Below, one piece after another: positions 43,863 through 52,068 of a DNA stretch of 64,000 nucleotides. Every line of letters begins with the position of its first letter. The stretch's first letter is position 1. The position numbers and the translations under genes were made by a program. Source of the stretch: Cryobacterium sp. Y57 (GTDB lineage: Bacteria; Actinomycetota; Actinomycetes; Actinomycetales; Microbacteriaceae). The stretch lies in NCBI RefSeq assembly GCF_002929505.1, contig NZ_PJJL01000069.1, positions 198,041 through 262,040 of the forward strand, written 5' to 3'. The notes under the pieces are model-generated. The model was not told the DNA's origin. It worked only from the letters and a program-made list of their open reading frames with translations, and did not search any database.

Positions 43863-43920
43863 CTTGAAGTGTAGTTGAACCGGAAAAAGTTACACGTATC
43901 CGATATCGTTCCCCATTATG

Positions 43921-44073
43921 TCACACTTTCGCGCCTTTCTTCGCGTATTTCTCAAGAAACTTGCGGATTTCTTCGGAGAGGATTTCGCCGCGTGCGTCGG
44001 CAACTTCTTGAGCCGCTGTCCAGAGAGCGTCAGATGTGCGGATGGTGCGCGCGATCATGGGGGGGCGGCTCAT
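43921..44073 (-). CDS. Small ribbon-helix-helix-like protein (50 aa)
   Basis: Short frame starting in the stop of the upstream gene (ATGA at 44,070-44,073). Sequence TIRTSDALWTAAQEVADARGEILSEEIRKFLEKYAKK matches the beta-helix-helix spacing of Arc/MetJ-type DNA-binding proteins. It is probably a small phage regulator. Confidence 0.75.
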   Translation of the reverse strand: MSRPPMIARTIRTSDALWTAAQEVADARGEILSEEIRKFLEKYAKKGAKV

Positions 44074-44714
44074 GTGGTTACCTTCAGTAGCAGCTTGTGA
44101 ATGTCGTAGGCGGTCGCGTCGCCGTCTACTTCTTCACGTATCTGTTCGATCAGGGCAAGCGCGGCGTTACGTTCGGCGGTGACGGATTCGAGGGCAGCGA
44201 CTGGCACCGTGAGAATGGCAAAATCTCCAATTTCCGAAGTAAATATATCGTCGGATCCATCCGCGCAGCCAGCACAGTGGGGGTCCATTGGTGACCATCT
44301 GCCAGGTTTGCCTAGCTCATACCGTGCATCGTCCTCGGCCCGCAGGATCGTAGTCCCCGGAAGCATTTCCTTTTTGCTCATAAGTTGACCATCATGGCTT
44401 GGAACGCGGCCCAGAGTTGGTCGTAGACGCGGATATTTCGGGGGCGAAGATGTAGGCGCGGGGTCATGTGCAGCGCCATTGACGGCGCGGGCGAGTGCAA
44501 GGGGCGGGTCATCGTCAAAAATATGGGCATTCGCGGCGTATGCGATCGTGCTGTGCAGAATTACTAACTGCGCGTCGATGGTCATCAACCACATCCGCTC
44601 CATGCGAGTGGAGACATCAGCCGTGGCCAGTTCACCCAGTTGTGTCTGGATCAGGTGGAGCATGCTGCTGGCCGCTTTGATCTCATCAATGACATCTTGC
44701 TGTGTGTTGCTCAT
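44070..44714 (-). CDS. Hypothetical prophage protein, 214 aa
   Basis: Helical N-terminal half (about 1-75) with a Pro-rich linker and a C-terminal helical end. CAGCADG (about 148) offers a CxxC. Starts and ends in 4-bp overlaps. No family recognised. Confidence 0.75.
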   Translation of the reverse strand: MSNTQQDVIDEIKAASSMLHLIQTQLGELATADVSTRMERMWLMTIDAQLVILHSTIAYAANAHIFDDDPPLALARAVNGAAHDPAPTSSPPKYPRLRPTLGRVPSHDGQLMSKKEMLPGTTILRAEDDARYELGKPGRWSPMDPHCAGCADGSDDIFTSEIGDFAILTVPVAALESVTAERNAALALIEQIREEVDGDATAYDIHKLLLKVTT

Positions 44715-44965
44715 GCGTTGACCATCGTCATGGCGAGGGCGATCTCTTCGCGGCGCGTTCCGGTGAACTCGTCATCGGCGAATGCGATGGTGTCGAGTGC
44801 GGAGTTGAGGTTGTGGCGGGTGGCGAGGGTGTCAACGACTGCGGCCTGAATCTCGCGGGCCGTCTTGTCGCCTTCGAGAACGTCGAGCATGTCGAGAAGT
44901 TCGTCGGTGGTCTTCGCTGTGATGGTTGCTTCGATCAGGTTCTGGATGTTCTTCGTCGTTGTCAT
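44711..44965 (-). CDS. Hypothetical prophage protein, 84 aa
   Basis: Acidic helical protein (MTTTKNIQNLIEATITAKT...ALAMTMVNA), coupled to the next gene by ATGA. No family recognised. Confidence 0.75.
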   Translation of the reverse strand: MTTTKNIQNLIEATITAKTTDELLDMLDVLEGDKTAREIQAAVVDTLATRHNLNSALDTIAFADDEFTGTRREEIALAMTMVNA

Positions 44966-45045
44966 GTCTTTATTCTATGTCCCCCGCAATACGAACCGCA
45001 ATACGAAACACAAAGAATCCCAAGAAACTTTCCACACACGCGAAA

Positions 45046-45073
45046 GGCCCGCAAGCTTCCACCTGCGGGCCCA
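45046..45073 (-). terminator. Hairpin between early genes
   Basis: GGCCCGCA and TGCGGGCC form an 8-bp stem followed on the minus strand by TTT. It may stop or attenuate transcription into the 84-residue gene. Confidence 0.45.
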
Positions 45074-45089
45074 ATCCGGTTACGCGCCC

Positions 45090-45707
45090 TCAGGCTTCCT
45101 GCGCGTCGATCGCGTAACTCAATTCCCGTATCCCGAACACGGCTTCACACGCCCGACATTCCCCCTTGCCCGTCTCGATCATCTCCGGTCCGTCGTGGAA
45201 CGTGAGCAGCAGCGGGCGCTGATACTCATTGCCGTCTTTCCACCATGTGCCAGCACCACATAGCGGGCAATCGTCTGGCAGGTCACGGGTTCGCGGCGGG
45301 TCGAACAGTGCCTCGATCTGCTTGGCCCACCCTTGCATCTTACGCAGGTAGAAGCTGTGGTCTTCTCGGTAGCGTTCCGTCTGCGAGAAGATCACATACC
45401 AGGACCGGAGCAACGGGGCGGGCATGTCTGCGGGGCGTGTGACTATCCCTGCACCTCTCGCCCATTCCTTGACCATCGTGGTGATCATGACGGCGGTGTA
45501 GAGGTTGCCGGCGTTGAGCATGTTGCGCTCGTTGGGTAGCGATCCACCGCCACCGATCCCGACCGTGCCCCGGATTGCATCTTCGAGCCGGTCGAGCAGC
45601 GAGGGGAGTTCGACCGGTGACACGCAGGTGATCCCGTTCTTCTCCTGCACGGTCTTCGTCGTTCTCGATTTGGTGAGGGCATCTAGGGCGTCGAGTAAGT
45701 CGTTCAT
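45090..45707 (-). CDS. Phage protein with C-terminal zinc ribbon
   Basis: 205 residues from ATG at 45707 (ATGA overlap upstream), MNDLLDALDALTKS. Helical body with WARGAGIVTRPADMP and Zn-ribbon Cys in CPLCGAG and CRACEAVFG. Proteins of this type are common in actinophage early regions; the role is unknown. Confidence 0.8.
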   Translation of the reverse strand: MNDLLDALDALTKSRTTKTVQEKNGITCVSPVELPSLLDRLEDAIRGTVGIGGGGSLPNERNMLNAGNLYTAVMITTMVKEWARGAGIVTRPADMPAPLLRSWYVIFSQTERYREDHSFYLRKMQGWAKQIEALFDPPRTRDLPDDCPLCGAGTWWKDGNEYQRPLLLTFHDGPEMIETGKGECRACEAVFGIRELSYAIDAQEA

Positions 45708-46159
45708 CGTGCCACCGCCGCAACCTTGTCCAGTCTCAGCAGCCACTCACGGCCACGTGGCGCGGCGCCCGAGAGCTCGAACCCTTGCTTCCGTGCCGCG
45801 ACCTCACTTTCGGCCACGACTTCGATCGGGATCGCCTTGTTCCAGTCGGTGTAGTAGTAGCCGGTTGGATCGGATGCTGCACGCCGAAAGTGGAACATCG
45901 ACATCGGCACCTGAGGCGTCGGCGACTCAGCGGCCCCGAGGTTGTCGCGCAGGTATCCCGCGCCGGAGTAGATGCCCTGTTCTTCGAGCTTGTCGGCGAT
46001 CAGTAGCCCCGCCTCCCGCATCGTGTAGCGCGGTTCGGTCTCTGCTGCTTCAAGGGCGTCGATCAGTTTCTCGATAAGTACTTCTTTGCGGTCTGATGTT
46101 TGAAAGTAAAACCCGTCAGCCATGTCCCGTGCCTCTGCGATCAATTCCGCGTTACTCAT
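45704..46159 (-). CDS. Hypothetical prophage protein, 151 aa
   Basis: MSNAELIAEARDMADGF; two helical segments then a beta region. It overlaps both neighbours by 4 bp. No family recognised. Confidence 0.75.
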   Translation of the reverse strand: MSNAELIAEARDMADGFYFQTSDRKEVLIEKLIDALEAAETEPRYTMREAGLLIADKLEEQGIYSGAGYLRDNLGAAESPTPQVPMSMFHFRRAASDPTGYYYTDWNKAIPIEVVAESEVAARKQGFELSGAAPRGREWLLRLDKVAAVAR

Positions 46160-46284
46160 CCTCTGTCCTCTCTCTGCGCCTCTGTAGCGCTGGTGCGGGT
46201 TGGTGGTGCTAGTTGTGCTGCGAGGGGCTTAGATGGCGGGGTGGGGGCTGATGGTGCCAGATTGGTTATCGTTCCTGTGGTCAT
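46156..46284 (-). CDS. Pro/Thr-rich mini-protein (42 aa)
   Basis: Short frame linking the genes on either side through ATGA overlaps at both ends. The product is Ala/Pro/Thr-rich and unordered. It is probably translated; its role may be coupling only. Confidence 0.55.
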   Translation of the reverse strand: MTTGTITNLAPSAPTPPSKPLAAQLAPPTRTSATEAQREDRG

Positions 46285-46607
46285 TGGTCTGCCCTCTCTT
46301 CTGCATATTCGGTAGCGCACGGCTTGCACTCGCACTCGTCGTCAGCGCTGTTATGGGTCCATTCGGTTAGCCCGATACTCATTGCCCCGTTGCCGTATGG
46401 GTCCATCGTGATTTGCACGATTGACTCGCCATCGAGGAACAGCAGGTCGAGGTCGTGACCACGCCCCGGTCGGGTCTCTTCGCGGAAGATCGACCGCCAT
46501 TCCCAGCGGTCTGGACTCCAGTCGCTTATCTCAACGCTGTACGTCTCGCGTGCCTCCGTGATCCACTCAGCCAGGGCCGTTGTCTGGCGCTCGGTCATCG
46601 TGCTCAC
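46281..46607 (-). CDS. Hypothetical prophage protein, 108 aa
   Basis: I choose GTG at 46607, which overlaps the upstream stop as GTGA, rather than the longer frame that runs over another gene. Acidic sequence with LDLLFLDGES and a final CECKPC cluster. No family recognised. Confidence 0.75.
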   Translation of the reverse strand: MSTMTERQTTALAEWITEARETYSVEISDWSPDRWEWRSIFREETRPGRGHDLDLLFLDGESIVQITMDPYGNGAMSIGLTEWTHNSADDECECKPCATEYAEERADQ

Positions 46608-46777
46608 GAGTTCCCCCGCTTCATCTCGTCCCGCAAGTCGAGCCATGCCTGCGCCTGCTCCTGACTGTTGCGGTACTTCCTTGTGCTCCATCGCAGCAGT
46701 GTTGCCTCGAATATCCACTGAGTGGCGATCGCCCTGGCCTTGCGAGCCTGGCGGGTGGTGCGTATGCGTATGCTCAT
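46604..46777 (-). CDS. Small basic protein (57 aa)
   Basis: Frame MSIRIRTTRQARKARAIA to MKRGNS with GAGGACAAC before ATG, overlapping the methyltransferase stop (ATGA) and the next start (GTGA). Arg-rich, possibly nucleic-acid binding. Confidence 0.7.
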   Translation of the reverse strand: MSIRIRTTRQARKARAIATQWIFEATLLRWSTRKYRNSQEQAQAWLDLRDEMKRGNS

Positions 46778-47496
46778 GTTGTCCTCAAATCGTGTTGTGG
46801 GATTAGGCCCGGTGTTGCGTGAAGCGATGACAGAAGCTGTGCGCCGAGGAATTCGCTGTACGCGGGCGGGATTGCCTGCGCCAGCTCGTGTTCGTTCATC
46901 TTCCAGTCGATGCCGAGCAGTTCAGCCCTGACCGATAGAGCGGGCGTGTAGCCGCCCTGTCGATCGGGGTTGTCTCTATGCGCCGGCGTGCGGTGTCTTC
47001 CCGCGGTGTACGAGCCGGCTACCTGCGTGTCGTCGTGTTGGCAACCGCCGGCACCCATGAGCCAGATGTTCGACTCGAAGAGACGGTGCCTGCGCAGCGC
47101 GAGTGGCAGGCCGTCAACGTCTGGCGCTCTCAGCCCGAACTCGGAACCGCAGAGGGTCATCGGGCTGAACAGTGGCGCGCCCTCAACGTTCTCGATGACG
47201 TATGGCAGGCCTGATTCGATGAGCGCAGCACGAGTCGGCACTAGAAGATCTGGGTGCGGGTTGTCGTGCAAGTGCGCGGTCTTGCTGTAAACCTGGCACG
47301 GCGGGCTCGCGTGAATGGCGTCGAACTCATGGCCGTGCTCTCGCAGATATTCGAGTGCGTCGGCCTGGTGGAACTCAAAGGGGTAGTTTTTCTGCGGCAC
47401 GATGTCCACGCCGTAGACCTCGAAGCCGGCGCGGGAATATCCCACACCGGCCCCACCCGCGCAGCAGAACAGATCCAGAAGTTTTGGCTTTCTCAT
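46774..47496 (-). CDS. DNA cytosine-5 methyltransferase-like protein
   Basis: 240 residues from ATG at 47496. Motif I LLDLFCCAGGAGVGYSRAG, GVDIVPQ, the catalytic SPPCQ, VIENVEG and RRHRLFES are present, so the core is complete. The C-terminal target-recognition part is short. It probably protects phage DNA from host restriction. Confidence 0.9.
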   Translation of the reverse strand: MRKPKLLDLFCCAGGAGVGYSRAGFEVYGVDIVPQKNYPFEFHQADALEYLREHGHEFDAIHASPPCQVYSKTAHLHDNPHPDLLVPTRAALIESGLPYVIENVEGAPLFSPMTLCGSEFGLRAPDVDGLPLALRRHRLFESNIWLMGAGGCQHDDTQVAGSYTAGRHRTPAHRDNPDRQGGYTPALSVRAELLGIDWKMNEHELAQAIPPAYSEFLGAQLLSSLHATPGLIPQHDLRTT

Positions 47497-47570
47497 GTTG
47501 TCCTCAAATTCGGCATAAAAAATGGCCCCTACCGAGTGGAAGGTGCCTAGGTGGTGCGGAAGGTGCGGGC

Positions 47571-47771
47571 TTACTGGTCGTCCTCGCACGGGCAGGGCAT
47601 TTGCAGCCAGCAGCTCGTGCATGTTGGCGTTTCCGGGTGCTCGATGCGCCCATGAATGTTTTCGCAGTCGGCGTGCACGACCATGAGGCCGTTGAACTCG
47701 ACCTCATCACCCGGTTGAATCCCGTCACATTCGCCAGGACAAGGTCCCGCGAACTTTGCCGCGAATGTCAT
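47571..47771 (-). CDS. Small Cys-rich protein (66 aa)
   Basis: It has several Cys (PCPGECDG, CTSCWLQMPCPC) in a likely Zn-binding arrangement. It starts one base into the SSB stop. Function unknown. Confidence 0.75.
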   Translation of the reverse strand: MTFAAKFAGPCPGECDGIQPGDEVEFNGLMVVHADCENIHGRIEHPETPTCTSCWLQMPCPCEDDQ

Positions 47772-48235
47772 CAGAACGGGGTGGTGTCGTCAAAGCTGCC
47801 CGGCGCGTTCCATGTATCGCCGCTAGTTGCCGGCGCACTCGTCGGTGCGGCCGGTGCCCACGGTTCGTCATTCCCTTGCTGTGGTCTGACCTCACTACGC
47901 TTCGGCTTCTGCACGATGACCGAGAGCTGCGGGAAGTTGAACGTGATCTTGGCGCCGGGTGTACCGTCCCGCTTTGCATAAACCTCGAGCTTCGGGGTGC
48001 CGGTGATGGTCACGAATGAACCCTTCGATACGGTCGCGCGGATCGAATCGCCGTGTGCGTCCCAGAACTCAGCCTCGTACCAGATCGTTCCCGCGTCGTC
48101 GTTCACCCATTCGCCGTTGACCTTCTTGGACGGGGTGACCGGTACAGTGACCGAGACGATGCGGTATGCCTGCGCCTGTCGCTCTTCGGGGTCCTTGGCG
48201 ACGAATCCTTCGATGGTGAGTGTTGCTTTTGCCAT
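47771..48235 (-). CDS. ssb: Single-stranded DNA-binding protein
   Basis: 154 residues with an OB fold (IEGFVAKDPEERQ, WYEAEFWDAHGDSIRATVSKGSFVTITG) and an acidic tail DDTTPF for partner binding. It coats ssDNA in phage replication and annealing. It sits among the phage replication genes. Confidence 0.93.
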   Translation of the reverse strand: MAKATLTIEGFVAKDPEERQAQAYRIVSVTVPVTPSKKVNGEWVNDDAGTIWYEAEFWDAHGDSIRATVSKGSFVTITGTPKLEVYAKRDGTPGAKITFNFPQLSVIVQKPKRSEVRPQQGNDEPWAPAAPTSAPATSGDTWNAPGSFDDTTPF

Positions 48236-48238
48236 GAT

Positions 48239-48589
48239 CTATTTCTCCTTTTTCGTGAGGGCTTGCACCCTCTGCAATTCCTGATAACCGAGCGACTTGC
48301 TGCCACCCGGCCTGTACGTCTGTTTCGGTTTGCGCGGTTGTTTCGGCTTTGACCTGCTGAATTTCAACCAGTCAGCAACCACCGCCTGGAGTCGAGCATC
48401 GCCATGTTCATCGCCAGATAGGGTCAGCGCGCGATTCCGATCGTCGTCTTGAACGCGGCCCCAACGCTCGAACTCAGCAACGTTCAATAAGTGAGCCCGA
48501 ACCATCTGCCGGTGACCTTCCCCCGTGAATGACTCGCGGGCGATCGTTGCCGGGTCAACCTGGGCGAGGAACATCTCGAAACTGTTCAC
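48239..48589 (-). CDS. Hypothetical replication-region protein, 116 aa
   Basis: An acidic N-terminal half and a Lys/Pro-rich tail (SRSKPKQPRKPKQTYRP). It sits between SSB and the loader-like gene with a 4-bp overlap. Role unknown; possibly replication accessory. Confidence 0.7.
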   Translation of the reverse strand: MNSFEMFLAQVDPATIARESFTGEGHRQMVRAHLLNVAEFERWGRVQDDDRNRALTLSGDEHGDARLQAVVADWLKFSRSKPKQPRKPKQTYRPGGSKSLGYQELQRVQALTKKEK

Positions 48590-49020
48590 AACATCCGCCC
48601 AACCGTGCCGACATCAGCCGGCACACCATCGCCCTGATCCAGTGCGAGCCGATCCGTTGCCTGCCTGCGCTCGAACTCCCGCAGCGTGAACAGTGCGTCG
48701 CGGATGTCAGGGGGGAGTAGGTTGCGAGACGGCCATGACTTCTCGATGAGGCCGCGTGCTTTTGCGGATCTCACGTCGGCTTCGATTGCGGAGGCTGAGT
48801 TGCGACCACCATCAGCGACCGTGTTCAGAATGTGCCGGACACTGAACACCTCCTTCGCAATCGGCCCGGTGAAGTGTCCGACCGTCGCAGCCATCGCCTC
48901 GTCGTAGTTGACCTGCTCGAGCGCCATGAACCATGCCTCGGTTGTTACGCGATCCACGACTATGAAACGGTCGAAGCCCGACGCGATGGTGAGGATTTGG
49001 GCTACTTGGGTTTTGTTCAC
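48586..49020 (-). CDS. Helicase-loader-like replication protein
   Basis: 144 residues from GTG at 49020 (GTGA overlap); VNKTQVAQILTIASGFDRFIV...WFMALEQVNYDEAMAATVGHF. The pattern resembles actinophage proteins placed after the initiator and thought to act in helicase loading. Inference only. Confidence 0.65.
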   Translation of the reverse strand: MNKTQVAQILTIASGFDRFIVVDRVTTEAWFMALEQVNYDEAMAATVGHFTGPIAKEVFSVRHILNTVADGGRNSASAIEADVRSAKARGLIEKSWPSRNLLPPDIRDALFTLREFERRQATDRLALDQGDGVPADVGTVGRML

Positions 49021-49502
49021 TGGGTGGCAATCCAGGGTCCAGCGGCGGTTCGACTCACGACTTCTCTTGACAATGCGCGGTCGACCGCCGATTCCGCCAC
49101 CCACTCTCGTGCATCATCTTCGGCGTCGGTCTCGTAAACGTGAGTCGAGCCGCCAGTTGCACGCACTCCCCACTCAACATTGGTCGGGTCGAGAGGGGCA
49201 ACCCAACCCCCGGACTTGAGCGCATCCATGATCTTGCTGGCGGGCAGCCACGGCTCGGCGAGATACAGGTGAGACATCATCTGCACACCCGCTTGAATGC
49301 CGCGCTCACGTTCCGTCAGGTCTCCGCCCGTCATCCCGTATGCCTCGGCGAGCTTGACGAACTCCTTGATGATTGCCGTGACCGTTCCGCGCATCTGGTC
49401 TTCCGTCGTCTCGGTCGGCCTCTCCCTGTCGTCGGGGCGTTCCTGCTCGTCCCGGCTGTCTATGTCATCTTCGATGCTCTCGGGGTAGCTCTGCTCATTC
49501 AT
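49017..49502 (-). CDS. Hypothetical prophage protein, 161 aa
   Basis: A charged acidic start (SIEDDIDSRDEQERPDDRERP), then helices with WLPASKIMDALKSGGW. It lies between the initiator and the loader candidate, suggesting a replication role. No family recognised. Confidence 0.7.
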   Translation of the reverse strand: MNEQSYPESIEDDIDSRDEQERPDDRERPTETTEDQMRGTVTAIIKEFVKLAEAYGMTGGDLTERERGIQAGVQMMSHLYLAEPWLPASKIMDALKSGGWVAPLDPTNVEWGVRATGGSTHVYETDAEDDAREWVAESAVDRALSREVVSRTAAGPWIATQ

Positions 49503-50344
49503 GCTTCAATTCCTCTCTGTTTCTGCATTTCTTCGCGGGCGAGTTGCGCCACGAAGTCGAGGTTCTGATCGGTGCGGGTCGGTTTGCGGTCGGACTCGGG
49601 CGCCGTAGGTAGTTCGTCGGTCCAGCGCTCATGCCCGATCCACACACCGAGCGCCGGGGTGTACTTCTTCTCGGTCGTCGCGAGGTAGGCGTCACCGAAC
49701 CGGACGATGTGATCGGCGAGCTCGTCAGGGTCGATACGTTTCGCGGATGCCCTGAACTTCTCGAGGGCATCCTTCCGTTCGACCTTTTTGGGCCAGTGCT
49801 TATAGGCAGCATCGAAGACACGCTCAATCGCCGCAGGTGATGACTGTTCCCTTTCCCCTGTTCCCCTATTCCCTTTCCCCTGTTCCCTTTCCCTTTCCCT
49901 TTCCCTTTCCCTTTCCCTTTCCCACGCCTGAACTTCCTTCGCTTCCGACGGTATTTCCGCCGCTAACGTCGGTAGTTCCGACTCCCCAGTGTTTGCAAGG
50001 GGTTCAGCCCTATCAGGGGTCGGGTTCAACCGCTTTGCCTTGCGTTCGGTGCGCTGGTGAATATCCCAGCTCGGGATGCTGTAATAACGCCTCCCATCGA
50101 CCGTGTAAAAGTGCACATCGAAGCAGTCCGCAACTTCCTTCGCAAGGGAAGGAAAATCCGCGGTTGATATTTGGTCGTCATTCGGGAAGGCAAAACCGAT
50201 CAGTGGCTTCGGTGTTGCGAGCCCTACGCCCCAGTCATCAGCCCAGTTCCACATGGCGATGAAGAACAAGCGTGCTACGTGGGATGCCTGAGCGGTTCCG
50301 GGGCTGTCCCAGAACTCCGGCTTGATCGTTCTTATTCGTGCCAT
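49499..50344 (-). CDS. Replication initiation protein (winged-helix N-terminus)
   Basis: 281 residues. It starts MARIRTIKPEFWDSPGTA and continues ARLFFIAMWNWADDWG, a common actinophage replication-initiator/DnaD-like winged-helix opening. An unusual Glu-Arg run (about 141-152) links to a C-terminal helical domain (AYKHWPKKVERKDALEKF). It likely brings the host helicase to the phage origin. Confidence 0.8.
   Translation of the reverse strand: MARIRTIKPEFWDSPGTAQASHVARLFFIAMWNWADDWGVGLATPKPLIGFAFPNDDQISTADFPSLAKEVADCFDVHFYTVDGRRYYSIPSWDIHQRTERKAKRLNPTPDRAEPLANTGESELPTLAAEIPSEAKEVQAWEREREREREREREQGKGNRGTGEREQSSPAAIERVFDAAYKHWPKKVERKDALEKFRASAKRIDPDELADHIVRFGDAYLATTEKKYTPALGVWIGHERWTDELPTAPESDRKPTRTDQNLDFVAQLAREEMQKQRGIEA
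49885..49923. repeat. (CCCTTT)n hexanucleotide tandem repeat
   Basis: About six and a half CCCTTT copies inside the initiator gene, encoding Glu-Arg dipeptides on the minus strand. Adjacent copies are degenerate. A length change of 6 nt would keep the frame. Confidence 0.85.
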
Positions 50345-50367
50345 GGTTCACCTCCTTCTGTCTGGGT

Positions 50368-50787
50368 TCACGAGATCCGCTCGACTCTCAGTTCGAACCG
50401 TGCAGGTCCTTCGCCGGCGCCCAGCTTGACGATCCGCGGCATGAGCTTGTCCATGAGATCCGGTGTGTCATCCGTGACCACTCCGGCGTCCACCAGCCCG
50501 TCACACATGGCCTTGAGTGTCGGCACCACGTTGTCGGCGTCGCGGCGATGGTTCGTGACCACCAGCCATGTCAGGGTGACGCGGCATTTTCCTAATGCCG
50601 GGTATCTGGCAGCGGCGAGACTGGTTGCCCGCCGAACGTCTTTCGTGATGCTTGCTTTCTTGCGCCAGTGCATCCGCTGGTTCGCGGTGAGTGGCGGCGA
50701 GGTGTAGGTAAAGTGCAGGGTGCCGACGAATGCTGCGGATGGTCCCTGTGCCGTCTCGGGCATCATCCCTTTATCCATGCTGATCAT
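50368..50787 (-). CDS. RusA-like Holliday junction resolvase
   Basis: 139 residues; NHRRDADNVVPTLKAMCDGLVDAGVVTDD contains the Asp cluster characteristic of RusA. It cuts branched DNA before packaging. An extended N-terminus is possible, since ATG codons at 50,778 and 50,763 are also in frame. Confidence 0.88.
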   Translation of the reverse strand: MISMDKGMMPETAQGPSAAFVGTLHFTYTSPPLTANQRMHWRKKASITKDVRRATSLAAARYPALGKCRVTLTWLVVTNHRRDADNVVPTLKAMCDGLVDAGVVTDDTPDLMDKLMPRIVKLGAGEGPARFELRVERIS

Positions 50788-51383
50788 GCGGCTTTCCTTT
50801 CTGCGTTCCGTTGGTTCTGGTATGCGCGCCGAACTTCACGGCACGACGGCGATTGTGGGCAGTCGGTGCAGCCACGATCAGCGCCGACGACTGTTCCGTG
50901 CACCCATCGCGGATTCTTTGGCACGCTGCGATTCGAGAGCGTCCCTGCTGCTTTCCGTGCGGCGTATCGTTCCTTCTCATAGCGGCTGCGTGCTTCTCGA
51001 CACGTGCCACCTTCGAGGCCTTCATTCGGGCAGTTGTCGACGCAGCCACGGTCAGCCATGCGTTTCGTGCCGTGGAATGCGGGGGCAGATATAGGGCCCG
51101 ATTTGCCCATGATTTTGTTGGCTGCGTGAGATTTGACTGTTGCGATCCTGGTCGCACGACGTTTCGCGGATGCTGCTGATTCGCGAACGATGCGGGTCTT
51201 CGGTTTCGCGAACGTTTCCTTGTCCGCAGTTGCCGTGCCATCCGCGACTGCCTTGATATAGGCGTAATCGTGGTGGTGGCGCGTGTCGGCTTCGGTGCAG
51301 GTCATTAGGTCCGTGTGAAAATTCAGGCACTCCCACCCGCGACAGCCCGCCTTGTAACCTGCTACCGTGCCATGGCCGGTCAC
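50784..51383 (-). CDS. Cys-rich protein with repeated HGT modules
   Basis: 199 residues from GTG at 51383 (GTGA overlap with the HNH stop). It has three units of type HGT-x-G-(x)n-GC-(x)n-C-P...C-x-E-...-Y-x-R: near the N-terminus (GHGTVAGYKAGC), the middle (FHGTKRMADRGCVDNCP) and the end (VHGTVVGADRGCTDCPQ). Each has 3-4 Cys/His and an Arg-rich tail, suggesting small Zn-binding DNA or RNA modules. Function unknown. Confidence 0.75.
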   Translation of the reverse strand: MTGHGTVAGYKAGCRGWECLNFHTDLMTCTEADTRHHHDYAYIKAVADGTATADKETFAKPKTRIVRESAASAKRRATRIATVKSHAANKIMGKSGPISAPAFHGTKRMADRGCVDNCPNEGLEGGTCREARSRYEKERYAARKAAGTLSNRSVPKNPRWVHGTVVGADRGCTDCPQSPSCREVRRAYQNQRNAERKAA

Positions 51384-51964
51384 TTTTTGCGCCGATACGT
51401 ACTCGATAGTGCGACGGCAGCCATGCGGCACGTATATTCCTCGGGGCATTCGTCGCGGCATTTCAATCGCCGATATCCCGATGCGGTGCCATGCATTATT
51501 TCGACTGTCGGCTTTACTGGAGCCGCCAGTTTCTTCGCAGCCTGCTGAGCATCCCGACATGGGCGGCAGCGTCGCGATATCGTGCCATCTGAACGGTGCG
51601 CGAGATACGCATCCGTCAGACTATGGCCGCGGGCGCAGGTATTCGTTCGGAAGGCGACTGCCCCTGGCGAGTTACCGCGCAAGACGTTTACCCTCTGGCT
51701 TACAGCTTCAAGGTGTGCCGGATTCACGCACGCTCGCACGCGGCACAGGTGATCGATCTGCAAGCCGGCAGGGATTGGCCCGACTAGCTGCTCGTACGAA
51801 TACCGATACGCGCGCTGGACTTTTCCCCGCCTGATGGTGAATCGTCCGTATCCGAACTTATCGACGGAGGCGTTCCAGAGCCAGCACCCTTCTGACCGAT
51901 CGACTTTTGACCAGAACCGAGGGTCCGCTTTTTTCTGGGGAAGCGGCTCCATGTCTGCACTCAC
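51380..51964 (-). CDS. HNH endonuclease with C-terminal HGT module
   Basis: 194 residues from GTG at 51964 (GTGA overlap with the upstream mini-gene). The HNH_3-type core is CWLWNASVDKFGYG and IDHLCRVRACVNPAHLE, then CARGHSLTDAYL. The final 45 residues (IMHGTASGYRRLKC...CRMAAVALSSTYRRKK) form one more copy of the module in the next gene. Confidence 0.85.
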   Translation of the reverse strand: MSADMEPLPQKKADPRFWSKVDRSEGCWLWNASVDKFGYGRFTIRRGKVQRAYRYSYEQLVGPIPAGLQIDHLCRVRACVNPAHLEAVSQRVNVLRGNSPGAVAFRTNTCARGHSLTDAYLAHRSDGTISRRCRPCRDAQQAAKKLAAPVKPTVEIMHGTASGYRRLKCRDECPEEYTCRMAAVALSSTYRRKK

Positions 51965-52068
51965 GAGGCCACCGCCTTCGTGGCGAATTGCAAGAGCTTG
52001 GATGCGAGGTCGACTGCCTCTTCCGGGGTGAGGGTTGCGGGGTCGACCTTGTACAGTGCGTCGCTCAT
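51961..52068 (-). CDS. Mini-protein (35 aa)
   Basis: MSDALYKVDPATLTPEEAVDL to ATKAVAS, overlapping the annealase stop (ATGA) and the HNH start (GTGA). The helical sequence and double coupling suggest real translation. Confidence 0.65.
   Translation of the reverse strand: MSDALYKVDPATLTPEEAVDLASKLLQFATKAVAS

Noticed and set aside
43625..43867. Rightward 80-codon frame with GRPRK motif
   Set aside because: No clear ribosome site or family, and it ends inside a minus-strand terminator; kept only as a note.
49885..49923. CRISPR-like repetitive DNA
   Set aside because: A simple uninterrupted hexamer inside a coding frame, without spacers; no CRISPR array or cas gene is seen anywhere.
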